From positions 1 through 17,994 of the forward strand of contig CAZYPK010000110.1 of the NCBI GenBank assembly GCA_964649195.1: 17,994 bases of DNA. The letters are read 5' to 3'. The position numbers were made by a program, and so were the translations under genes. The stretch is from JTS-RE9 sp964649195. Its GTDB lineage: Bacteria > Planctomycetota > Phycisphaerae > Phycisphaerales > Phycisphaeraceae. Below the pieces are notes generated by a model. It did not search any database and was not told the origin of the DNA. It was given only the letters and a program-made list of their open reading frames with translations. Shown here one piece after another: positions 1-6,645 of the stretch (position 1 is the first letter of the stretch; every line of letters begins with the position of its first letter).

Positions 1-88
1 CGACGGCCACATCATCAGCCGCCCGAGCTCCGAAATCCGCCAGCGATCGCTCATCCACACAAGCGGCATCGGCTATTACTACTACTGA
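1..88 (+). CDS. C-terminal end of an unidentified protein (partial)
   Basis: A reading frame open from the left edge (codons from base 2) ends at TGA 86-88 and encodes about 28 residues finishing in GIGYYYY. A hairpin follows directly after the stop, which fits a true gene end. Nothing in so short a tail identifies a family, and the other forward frames do not give a better alternative. The gene is convergent with the sulfatase gene to its right. Confidence 0.4.
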   Translation, partial: DGHIISRPSSEIRQRSLIHTSGIGYYYY

Positions 89-116
89 CCTGGGTTTTGT
101 TTGAGACCAAAACAGG
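89..116 (+). terminator. Terminator-like hairpin after the partial gene
   Basis: CCTG (89-92) and TTTTG (95-99) pair with CAAAA (108-112) and CAGG (113-116), with a two-base bulge (GG) and an 8-base loop. The structure starts on the base after the stop codon. There is no clear T-tract beyond it, so terminator function is inferred from position and shape only. Confidence 0.4.
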
Positions 117-142
117 TTGGATCACCAAGAGACATCGGAGGC

Positions 143-232
143 GGTGGCTGGGACTGAGTCCGCTTCGGGTGGCTGGGGCTGGAGGCTTTGCGCAAGCCCC
201 GGCCGCCCGAAGCGGACTCAGTCCCAGCCGCC
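143..232. repeat. Long imperfect inverted repeat between convergent genes
   Basis: The arms 143-173 and 202-232 are 31 bases each and complementary except for two T/C differences, both of which leave G-U pairs in one transcribed strand. The central loop holds a smaller stem, GGCTT/AAGCC around TGCGC. The element ends 13 bases before the sulfatase stop codon and lies between two convergent genes, so it may end transcription in both directions. The central module recurs near 16548-16580, which marks it as part of a dispersed repeat family. Confidence 0.7.
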
Positions 233-245
233 CGAAACTTCTCCT

Positions 246-1814
246 TCAATCGACCGCCTTCTGTTGCTTGTTCTTCGCGGGCTTCGTGGCCGGTGTGTCA
301 TCCGTCTGTCCCGTGCCGTCTTTGGGTTGATCCCAGAAGCGATGCGGATCGTGCAGCCTTCGCATTTCGGAAAGGAGCAGGGCCTCCATTTCCTTTCGTT
401 TTTCAGCGTACCTGGGATCCTCGGCAAGGTTGACCTGGTGCGGCTGCGGCTTGACGCCGGTCAGCGCGATCACCTTTTCATCGTGATGCTCGGCGAGGAA
501 CTCGTGGGGATTTTCCTTGAGGTTGAACAGTTGCGTCACCTTCGTGTCACCCTCGGGGGTCTGGTATTTGAGAAGTTTCCAGTCGCCCTGCTTGACCGCC
601 CGCATGCCCGGCTTGGCGCCGCCGCTGTAAACGCCATAGAGCGCGTCGCGGATGGTTTCCTTTTTGCCTTCGAGCACGGGGCGGAAGCTGACGCCCTCGT
701 TGGAATCGGGCGGCGTGATGCCGGCCAGATCGCAGAGGGTGGCCAGGGTGTCGAGCAGGTAGATGTTGCCCAAGGCGCGGCTGCCCGGCTTGATGCCCGG
801 ACCTTTGACGATCAAGGGCACGCGCCAGGTGTGTTCGTAAAGGTTCTGTTTTCCCTGGAGACCGTGGCGTCCGATCGCCATGCCGTGGTCGGAGGTGTAG
901 AAGATGTAGGTGTTGTCGAGTTCGCCCATTTCCTCCAGCTTTTTGAGCACGCGGCCGATCTGGATGTCGATGTTCTGCGAGCAGGCGAACTGGCGGCCAA
1001 CCTCGTTGCGGATCGTCCGTTCATCGCGGCGATCCCACACGCCCGACACCGCCTTTTCATCGCGGACGTTCAGGTGGCTGTTCTCGAACGGATGAGCCGG
1101 CAGATAGTTGGGCGGCAGCGGCGGCGCCAGCGGATTGGCGGGGGGCGGCTCGTTCCTGTCGGCGTGGTTCACCGCGCCATATTTTTTCAGCAGCGGCGGC
1201 GTGCCGTCGCGGACATCGTGCGGATGGGAGAAGCCGTAGTGGATCAGAAACGGATCGGCGTCCTTGCTTTTCTCGCGCTCGTTCAGGTAATCGAGCACCC
1301 GCTGGGCATGCCAGGCGCTGCCCGTCTCGGCGGCGCCGCCGCGCTTGGTGGCGTCGTGGACCACGGTGAACTGTTTGTTGGCGGCTGCATAGCTGTTGCC
1401 CACCTTGCAGGTGCGCATGGTGTCGTACCCCGCACGGTTGAACACGGCCGCCAGGGTGTTTTTCTCCAGCCCGGGCGGGCAGAGATTGTTCTGTCTCGCG
1501 CCCGGCGCCGTGGGCAGATGCCAGACCGTCCGGCCGCACATGACCATGTGCCGCGAAGGCGAGCAGACCGCGCCGCTGAAGGAACCCATGTGATGCGCCC
1601 CGTCGAAGGTCATCCCCTCGGCGGCGAGGCGATCGATGACCGGCGTGTCCAGTTTGGACTTGGGGTCGTACACCTTCAGATCAAACGGCGACTGATCATC
1701 CACGATGATGTAAAGGATGTTGGGCCGCTTCTTCGGGGATGTTGTCTGCCCCGAGGCGGCGGCGGTGAGCAGGAGCGAAAGCGTCAGCAGCAGCGGGGTG
1801 AAAAGTGAAGGCAT
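246..1814 (-). CDS. Secreted formylglycine-dependent sulfatase
   Basis: This 522-residue protein belongs to the type I sulfatase family, which hydrolyses sulfate esters and needs a cysteine converted to formylglycine. A signal peptide (about residues 1-22, MPSLFTPLLL then a hydrophobic run) sends it out of the cytoplasm. Metal-binding VDD lies at 38-40. The modification motif CSPSR begins at Cys84 and continues to GR at 94-95, with Cys at the usual Thr position before GR. A second metal-site motif SDHG is at 308-311, with D309 and H310. The start at 1814 was chosen because it gives the signal peptide and has AAAGG about 9 bases upstream; the longer open frame upstream runs through the DUF420 gene. 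It lies 37 bases after that gene, so co-transcription is likely. The substrate cannot be read from sequence; algal or other sulfated polysaccharides are a guess from planctomycete ecology. Confidence 0.93.
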   Translation of the reverse strand: MPSLFTPLLLTLSLLLTAAASGQTTSPKKRPNILYIIVDDQSPFDLKVYDPKSKLDTPVIDRLAAEGMTFDGAHHMGSFSGAVCSPSRHMVMCGRTVWHLPTAPGARQNNLCPPGLEKNTLAAVFNRAGYDTMRTCKVGNSYAAANKQFTVVHDATKRGGAAETGSAWHAQRVLDYLNEREKSKDADPFLIHYGFSHPHDVRDGTPPLLKKYGAVNHADRNEPPPANPLAPPLPPNYLPAHPFENSHLNVRDEKAVSGVWDRRDERTIRNEVGRQFACSQNIDIQIGRVLKKLEEMGELDNTYIFYTSDHGMAIGRHGLQGKQNLYEHTWRVPLIVKGPGIKPGSRALGNIYLLDTLATLCDLAGITPPDSNEGVSFRPVLEGKKETIRDALYGVYSGGAKPGMRAVKQGDWKLLKYQTPEGDTKVTQLFNLKENPHEFLAEHHDEKVIALTGVKPQPHQVNLAEDPRYAEKRKEMEALLLSEMRRLHDPHRFWDQPKDGTGQTDDTPATKPAKNKQQKAVD

Positions 1815-1851
1815 GGTGGAACCTTTGAGTGAACGTGATGGCACGGTTGAA

Positions 1852-2334
1852 TCAGCATACAAACGCCATGATGTAAAAACCCCAGCCGGTGATGGCGGTG
1901 CAGAACATGCCGATGGCGGCGAAGATGGCGATGTTCTTGTGCCTGACGCTGTAGCCGTTGGGTGCGGGCGGTTTGGGGAAGCCGCGCAGGGCGCCGATGA
2001 TCGTCCATGTCCAGAGGATCGTGGTGGCGACGGCGAAGAACAGGTGAACGTAAAGCACCGGGTAGAGCCAGTTGCCATAAAAGCGCGAAGGCTCGGCGAG
2101 GTGACGCCAGCCGTTGAGGCGCATGTCAAGCTCGAACAGGACCACCGCCACGAGCAGAACGGCGCCAAGGATCAGTTGCATCCGGCCGTGCAGGGCGTAA
2201 TTCCTGTGAACCTTCACCTGGCGAATGGACCAGGCCAGCAGCGGCACCACCACAACCATCGCCACGGCAACGAGGTCGAGCATGAAGGTGGCGCGCGTCG
2301 GAAGAAAACCGTGGTGCATCACTCCAGCGTACAT
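1852..2334 (-). CDS. DUF420 family membrane protein (YozB/CtaM-like)
   Basis: The 160-residue protein has four predicted membrane helices at about 18-36, 51-69, 90-113 and 134-157. Patterns such as VVLFELDMRLNGW and the histidines H49 (in ALHGR), H97 and H132 match my knowledge of DUF420 proteins. Some family members, for example staphylococcal CtaM, help assemble haem-copper oxidases; that role here is inference, as no oxidase genes are in the window. No strong ribosome binding site decides between Met1 and Met6. It precedes the sulfatase gene by 37 bases on the same strand and may share its transcript, though no functional link is evident. Confidence 0.8.
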   Translation of the reverse strand: MYAGVMHHGFLPTRATFMLDLVAVAMVVVVPLLAWSIRQVKVHRNYALHGRMQLILGAVLLVAVVLFELDMRLNGWRHLAEPSRFYGNWLYPVLYVHLFFAVATTILWTWTIIGALRGFPKPPAPNGYSVRHKNIAIFAAIGMFCTAITGWGFYIMAFVC

Positions 2335-2351
2335 TCAAGTCGTCAAAATCG

Positions 2352-2465
2352 CATGGGGCAGGGACAGCGGCAGCGGCAGTGGCAGCGGCAGACGCGCAGC
2401 GAGGACGCTGCGGCTATGAGTCTTCTGCTTCTGCCCCTGCCTCTGCCCCTGCTCCTGTTCCCGGC
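2352..2465. repeat. Composite repeat copy 1 (6-bp period, runs into a CDS end)
   Basis: A purine-rich tract of CGGCAG-like units (2355-2390) is followed by a 29-base core (2388-2416) that can fold as CGCAGCG/CGCTGCG around a 4-base loop, then by a pyrimidine-rich tract of CTGCCC-like units. The 29-base core is identical to 3227-3255 (opposite strand) and 5494-5522. The right tract is the 3' coding end of the minus-strand gene at 2414-3136, and that gene's TAG stop is the last three bases of the core. The tandem period here is 6 bases, unlike the 7-base period of the two other copies. Confidence 0.75.
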
Positions 2466-3136
2466 TCCTGCATCGCCCGATCGATCGCTTCATCGAGTTC
2501 CTTCGCCAGGTCGATCTTCAGCGGTTCCTCGGAAACCTTGGCCGCCTCGATCTCGTGCCGGGCCAGCGTCAGGAAATCGCGCAGCTCCGTGTCGGTCAGT
2601 TTCTTCTTCAATTCCCGATGGCCCTTGCCGTCGGTGGTGCTGATGGCGGCGAAGAGCGGGTCGAGATTGGCGTAAGGGATTTTCTTTTCGATGACCCCGC
2701 GCGCCAGCCGTTGCAGGGTGAGACGGGCGTCCTGTTTTTCCTGATCACTCAGGCCCGACGGGGCCACATGCTGCTGCTCGATGAAGAGCACCACGCCCAC
2801 GGGCAGGAGCGGGCCCTCGACGATCTCCTCGAGGATTCGCTTGAGCTGTTCATCGCTGACCTTGCCCGCGAGGAAATCATCGCGCAGCCGATCGACGCGG
2901 CTGATCAGGGCCTGCTTCTGATCGGCCGGCAGTTCGGAGGCCTCGATCGTTTTCTTCACCAGGTAGGCGGCCCCGCGCGCCGCCAGCGAGCGGTAGTTGA
3001 GCGCGAGGTAGGTGCCGCCGATGACCAGGATGGCCAGGCAGATGAGCGTGACGATCAGGCACCCTTTGCCGCAGCCGGAGGAGGAGGGCTTTCGGTAGGC
3101 CGGCGGTTCGTACTCGTCACGCAGGTCGAGATTCAT
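2414..3136 (-). CDS. Membrane-anchored protein of unknown function
   Basis: The 240-residue product starts with a proline- and charge-rich stretch, then a GCGKGC motif (about 21-26) and one membrane helix (about 26-46). The rest looks helical and charged and should lie outside the membrane. A GCGKGC box next to a single helix is something I associate with planctomycete proteins, but I know no function. I chose ATG at 3136 because GGAG lies 8 bases upstream; a GTG at 3160 would add eight residues but has its AGGA too close. The last ~15 residues (GAGAEAGAEAEDS) are low complexity and encoded by a dispersed repeat, so the natural end may have been replaced. It lies upstream of the DUF420 gene on the same strand. 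Confidence 0.75.
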   Translation of the reverse strand: MNLDLRDEYEPPAYRKPSSSGCGKGCLIVTLICLAILVIGGTYLALNYRSLAARGAAYLVKKTIEASELPADQKQALISRVDRLRDDFLAGKVSDEQLKRILEEIVEGPLLPVGVVLFIEQQHVAPSGLSDQEKQDARLTLQRLARGVIEKKIPYANLDPLFAAISTTDGKGHRELKKKLTDTELRDFLTLARHEIEAAKVSEEPLKIDLAKELDEAIDRAMQEPGTGAGAEAGAEAEDS

Positions 3137-3179
3137 GGTCGGCTCCGCAGGGTCGGCCACATCCTAACAAAGAGGTCAG

Positions 3180-3413
3180 AGGACAGGAGACAGGAAACAG
3201 GGGACAGGGGACAGGGGACAGACTCGTAGCCGCAGCGTCCTCGCTGCGCGTCTGCGGGACAGGAGACAGAGGTCAGAGGTCAGAGGTCAGGAATATGAAA
3301 TTTCAAATTTGAAATTTCAGATTTCAGATTTCAGATGTCCAACCAACACTTGATCTCTGGCTTCTGTCCCCTGTCTCCTGTCTCCTGTCTCCTGTCCCCT
3401 GTTCCCTGTCCAC
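3180..3413. repeat. Composite heptamer repeat copy 2 (3' of sulP)
   Basis: In order: GGACAGG-type 7-mers, the 29-base core (3227-3255), more GGACAGG-type and GAGGTCA 7-mers, a 22-base perfect palindrome of AAATTTC/AAATTTG units (3297-3318), ATTTCAG 7-mers, a unique stretch with CACTTGATCT, then CTGTCTC-type 7-mers to about 3411. The same parts in the same order, inverted, make up 5350-5553, so this is one defined element and not random low complexity. With the adjoining repeat at 3414-3513 it fills the 382-base gap between the gene at 3136 and sulP; I see no gene there. Confidence 0.8.
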
Positions 3414-3513
3414 AGCCTCGAACGAGTTGCGGTCGTTTTCGCGGCCTTTGATTCTCTGCGCGAGGGTCACGCCACCTTGTCGTTCATCTCCGCGACGTGT
3501 TACGTCGCGGCTG
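3414..3513. repeat. Hairpin-bounded repeat, copy C (truncated)
   Basis: The stretch from AGCCTCGAACGAG to the hairpin at 3490-3510 matches the internal sequence and one end of the full copies at 9284-9454 and 11305-11466, including the conserved GCGCGAGG and TTGTCGTTCATCTCCGCGAC segments. Its terminal hairpin is CCGCGACGT/ACGTCGCGG with a GTT loop. It lies 8 bases beyond the sulP stop codon. The other half is missing because the composite repeat abuts at 3413. Confidence 0.8.
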
Positions 3514-3518
3514 CGCGG

Positions 3519-5273
3519 TCACATCTGCGGCTGCGTTTTCTCCGCTTCGCCCGGCAAGAGATGGGCCAGCGTTCTCGCCAGGTCCAGAGCCTGTTGAAGC
3601 GTCGAGCAGACCTGAAGGTAATGGCGGTCCTTGCGCAGCTTCGCCTTGGCGAGCACGCGCAGAGGCTGCTTCTGCACTCCGGCGAAGATGACCATCACGC
3701 CCATCCGTCCCAGGCGGTCCAGCGCCGATTGCAGGTTGATCAGCCCGCTCACATCCATCACCGGCACGGCACGCAGGTCGAGCACGACCACGCGAACCCC
3801 GGCCCGCACATAGCGCAGGGCCGCCATGGCTTTTTCGGCGGCGCCGAAGAACATGGGGCCTGCGATTTCGTAGTGAAGCACCTCCGGGGGCAGCGGCGTG
3901 TCGTGGGTGTGATGCGCCTCGCTGACCAGCCGGATGTCGGCGACCTCCGCCATGCGGCGGGTGAAGATCAGCGCCGCCATCACCACGCCGACTTCCACGG
4001 CAATGATCAGGTCGAAGATCACCGTCAGGCTCAGGCACGAGAGCAGAACGAGCACATCGCTGCGCGGGGCGACGCGGACGAGGTAGATCAGATGCCTGAC
4101 ATCGCACATGGTCCACGCCACGCGCAGCAGGAGCGCCGCCATCGCGGCCATCGGCAACAGGCCCAGCGCGGGGGCCAGGAGCAGGAGCGTGGCGATGAGA
4201 AAGGCGACATGCACGAGCGCCGCGACGGGCGACCGTCCGCCGAAGCCGATGCTGGCGGCGGTGCGGGCGATGGCGCCGCTGCCGGCGAACCCGCCGAACA
4301 GCGGCGCGACGACATTGCCCACGCCCTGCCCGACCAGTTCCGCGTTGGGATCGTGCTTGGCGCCGGTGACGCCATCGGCCACCACCGCCGAGAGCAGCGA
4401 CTCCATCGAGCCGAGCATCGCCAGCACGAAGGCGGAAGGAATCAGGGCCTGGAAGAACGCGAGGTCGAGCGGGATGGGCGCATCATTGGGTCCGTGATAA
4501 TTCCAAGGCCACTGCGGCAGGGGAATCGACTGCGGAATCGTGTATCGATCGCTGATGGTGGTGATGTTCAGCCCCGCGAACCGTTCGAGCAGATGCGCCA
4601 GCAAGCCGGCCACCAGCATCGCCACCAGCGGGGAGGGAATGCGTGTGGAGATTTTTTTCCAGTAGATGAGGATGAGGAGCGTGACGACGCCGACCATCGC
4701 CTCGTGCCATTGAAACGAAGGCAGGGCGCCGATGATGGAGAAGAGACGTTCGTGAAAGCGGATCGGCGAGCCGGCGATTTCCAGACCGAGAAAGTCCTTG
4801 ACCTGCACGACGGCGATGACGATGGCGATGCCTGCGGTGAAGCCTGCGGTGACGGTGGAGGGGATGAACTGGATCATCCTGCCGAACCGCGCCAGGCCCA
4901 TGCCGATCTGGAGCAGGCCGGCGAGCATGGTGGCCACGAGCAGACCCGCCAGGCCGAACTGGGCGGCGATGGGGGCGAGCAGGACGAAGGTGTTGGTCGG
5001 GCCGGTGACGTTGACCCGCGAGCCGCCCAGGGCGGCCGCCAGACCGCCGGCGAAGATGGCGGTGTAGATGCCGTGCTGCGGCGGCACGCCCGAAGCGATC
5101 GCCAGGGCCATCGACAGCGGCAGGGCGACGATGCCCACCGTCACCCCGGCCATCAGGTCCTTTCTCAGATCGCTCGCCCGATAGCCTCCCGCCCACGTGT
5201 CACGCACCGCAGCGGCAATTCGCAAACCCGTCCCGCCGCCGGTGAAGGTCGGCTCTGTTTTTCGCGGACTCAT
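3519..5273 (-). CDS. SulP family anion transporter with STAS domain
   Basis: This 584-residue inner-membrane protein resembles SulP transporters (SLC26 relatives), which move sulfate, bicarbonate or dicarboxylates. The N-terminal region shows the family signature around 40-95 (AGVTVGIVALPLSMALAIASG, PQHGIYTAIFAG, then GGSRVNVTGPTNTF). About 10 or more hydrophobic segments follow, up to residue ~440. A C-terminal STAS domain (about 460-575) carries the DVSG loop at 507-510. The start at 5273 has AAGG about 9 bases upstream and gives the usual short cytoplasmic N-terminus; the open frame extends 12 codons further without support. The substrate is not determined by sequence; sulfate is plausible given a sulfatase and cysK nearby, bicarbonate equally so. 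The gene stands alone between inverted composite repeats. Confidence 0.95.
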   Translation of the reverse strand: MSPRKTEPTFTGGGTGLRIAAAVRDTWAGGYRASDLRKDLMAGVTVGIVALPLSMALAIASGVPPQHGIYTAIFAGGLAAALGGSRVNVTGPTNTFVLLAPIAAQFGLAGLLVATMLAGLLQIGMGLARFGRMIQFIPSTVTAGFTAGIAIVIAVVQVKDFLGLEIAGSPIRFHERLFSIIGALPSFQWHEAMVGVVTLLILIYWKKISTRIPSPLVAMLVAGLLAHLLERFAGLNITTISDRYTIPQSIPLPQWPWNYHGPNDAPIPLDLAFFQALIPSAFVLAMLGSMESLLSAVVADGVTGAKHDPNAELVGQGVGNVVAPLFGGFAGSGAIARTAASIGFGGRSPVAALVHVAFLIATLLLLAPALGLLPMAAMAALLLRVAWTMCDVRHLIYLVRVAPRSDVLVLLSCLSLTVIFDLIIAVEVGVVMAALIFTRRMAEVADIRLVSEAHHTHDTPLPPEVLHYEIAGPMFFGAAEKAMAALRYVRAGVRVVVLDLRAVPVMDVSGLINLQSALDRLGRMGVMVIFAGVQKQPLRVLAKAKLRKDRHYLQVCSTLQQALDLARTLAHLLPGEAEKTQPQM

Positions 5274-5349
5274 GTTCAACCTTACGCAATTCCAGACGAT
5301 CCGATGCAAAATCGCCCGAACCGCCGGTGCATTCTACATCGGCCGGGAG

Positions 5350-5553
5350 GGCAGAGGGCAGGGGACAGGAGACAGGAGACAGGGGACAGGGGTCAGAAGC
5401 CAAAGATCAAGTGTTGGACATCTGAAATCTGAAATTTCAAATTTGAAATTTCACATTCCTGACCTCTGTTTTCTGATCCCTGATCCCTGTCCCGCAGACG
5501 CGCAGCGAGGACGCTGCGGCTACGAATGTCCTGTCCCCTGTCTCCTTCCTCCT
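5350..5553. repeat. Composite heptamer repeat copy 3 (5' of sulP, inverted)
   Basis: Read on the minus strand, it has the same modules in the same order as 3180-3413: GGACAGG-type 7-mers, the 29-base core (5494-5522), 7-mers, the 22-base AAATTTC palindrome (5431-5452), ATTTCAG units, the CACTTGATCT stretch and CTGTCCC-type 7-mers. It fills most of the gap between the sulP start and the stop codon of the lipoprotein gene at 5554. Confidence 0.8.
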
Positions 5554-5943
5554 TCAACGCGCCTCGCGCCTGCGGATCTGTTCCATCTCCAGTTCGCCAA
5601 GCTGCGTCTCGGCGATTTTCACTTCGCGCAGCTTCGCCCGGTAGGCGGGACTGGTTTCGAGATTCGCGCCATCGGGTTCCGTGGCCATCTGAAAAAGCCG
5701 GGCGGTGAGGTGATTGACCTGTTGATTCAACGTGTTGATGGCTGCCTCAAGGGCCGCATCATCGAGCTTCGTGACATCCTGCATCGGGTCATCGACGACC
5801 AGGTCCAACGCCCGAACGCGCGGATCGGGCTTCGATGTTGCCTGGGATTCCTTCGCATCGGTGGCCGGCCCGGCGCAACCGCCGATCGTGAAAGCGAACA
5901 GCAGCCCGCCGCCAAGGATGATCGTTGCCGCGTGCTGATTCAT
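5554..5943 (-). CDS. Small predicted lipoprotein
   Basis: The 129-residue protein has a lipoprotein signal peptide ending in a lipobox, TIGGC with Cys23 as the lipidated residue. The mature part is hydrophilic, with a Lys/Asp/Glu-rich linker and a likely helical, possibly coiled-coil region (about 60-129) ending EQIRRREAR. I do not recognise a family. Its ATG overlaps the TGA of the upstream dciA gene as ATGA, which suggests translational coupling. No functional link with helicase loading is apparent. Confidence 0.75.
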   Translation of the reverse strand: MNQHAATIILGGGLLFAFTIGGCAGPATDAKESQATSKPDPRVRALDLVVDDPMQDVTKLDDAALEAAINTLNQQVNHLTARLFQMATEPDGANLETSPAYRAKLREVKIAETQLGELEMEQIRRREAR

Positions 5944-6332
5944 TGTCGTTCCCTGGTGCGAACATTCTCCGCATCATCGAGCCTTCCGACGCGAAGCTGC
6001 ACCCGGCGGATCGCGGGGCCTTGGTTCTGCGTGATGAGCTTCTGTTCGAGTCCTTCGCGGAGCAGGCGGTCCAGCTCGTAGAGCGCCCCGCTGGAATCGA
6101 CGATCACCTTCAGCACGCCCCGGCTGATGGTCTCCAGCTTCGTTCTCCCACACAACTCCGCAGGCACGAGCGTAGGCCAAAGCTGGGCCATCGACAGCAG
6201 TTGCTTGTAAGGCTTCTCGATCTCGCGTTTGAACTGCGGCTTGAGGAAGTCCATCGAGTAATCGAAATCCTTGCGATTGCGCCAGTCGCGCAGGCGGTCG
6301 AGGTAGGCATCGCGTGGGTCTTTCGCAGGCAT
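5940..6332 (-). CDS. dciA: DciA-like protein (DUF721), helicase loading
   Basis: The 130-residue product has a DUF721 domain in its central and C-terminal part. The pattern LWPTLVPAELCGRTKLETIS, then RGVLKVIVDSS and a helix LYELDRLLREGLEQKL ending in IRRVQLRVG, matches the family's core fold. DciA proteins act with the replicative helicase DnaB at the start of replication in bacteria that lack DnaC or DnaI; that role is family knowledge. The basic N-terminal extension (1-45) is variable in the family. The stop overlaps the following lipoprotein start, and the gene is divergent from ftsK. Confidence 0.8.
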   Translation of the reverse strand: MPAKDPRDAYLDRLRDWRNRKDFDYSMDFLKPQFKREIEKPYKQLLSMAQLWPTLVPAELCGRTKLETISRGVLKVIVDSSGALYELDRLLREGLEQKLITQNQGPAIRRVQLRVGRLDDAENVRTRERQ

Positions 6333-6367
6333 GGTGACATCTTAACGCAATGATGCGGATGACATGT

Positions 6368-6485
6368 CAAGCCCGATGGCGAGTCCGCGAGCCTTCGGGG
6401 TCTGTTGACCACAGAGGGAAAATGGTCTTACTCTGACCTCATCAAGACCATACCCCGAAGGCTCGCGGACTCGCCATCGGGCTTG
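6368..6485. repeat. Perfect 34-bp inverted repeat in the dciA-ftsK gap
   Basis: The arms 6368-6401 and 6452-6485 are exact reverse complements over 34 bases, separated by 50 bases. The loop holds a second hairpin at its inner end, ATGGTCTT (6422-6429) with AAGACCAT (6444-6451). The element occupies much of the 313-base gap between the divergent dciA and ftsK starts; the rest (6486-6645) shows no gene and no convincing promoter. It has no coding capacity of its own and could be a miniature mobile element or a structured RNA. Confidence 0.85.
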
Positions 6486-6645
6486 GGTCAAAACTTTCTC
6501 GCAATCGCCCCAACCTTTCCGATGACCAAGGGTATCTGCGCTGATGTTGCGCGCCGCATGACGCCTGTGTCCGATAAGTTCCTGATCAGGCCCAGTGCAT
6601 GCCACCGGTCAAAAGCCCCGATACCCTCGACCCACAAGATCAACC

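Noticed and set aside
117..1808. 563-residue + strand open frame
   Set aside because: It is the antisense shadow of the sulfatase gene; the minus strand has the signal peptide, CSPSR and SDHG motifs.
3180..3413. CRISPR array
   Set aside because: Units are 7 bases and contiguous, with no unique spacers of regular length and no cas genes.
3477..5432. 651-residue + strand open frame
   Set aside because: It is the shadow of sulP, rich in His, Arg, Gly and Gln with no domain, a usual result of GC-rich antisense reading.
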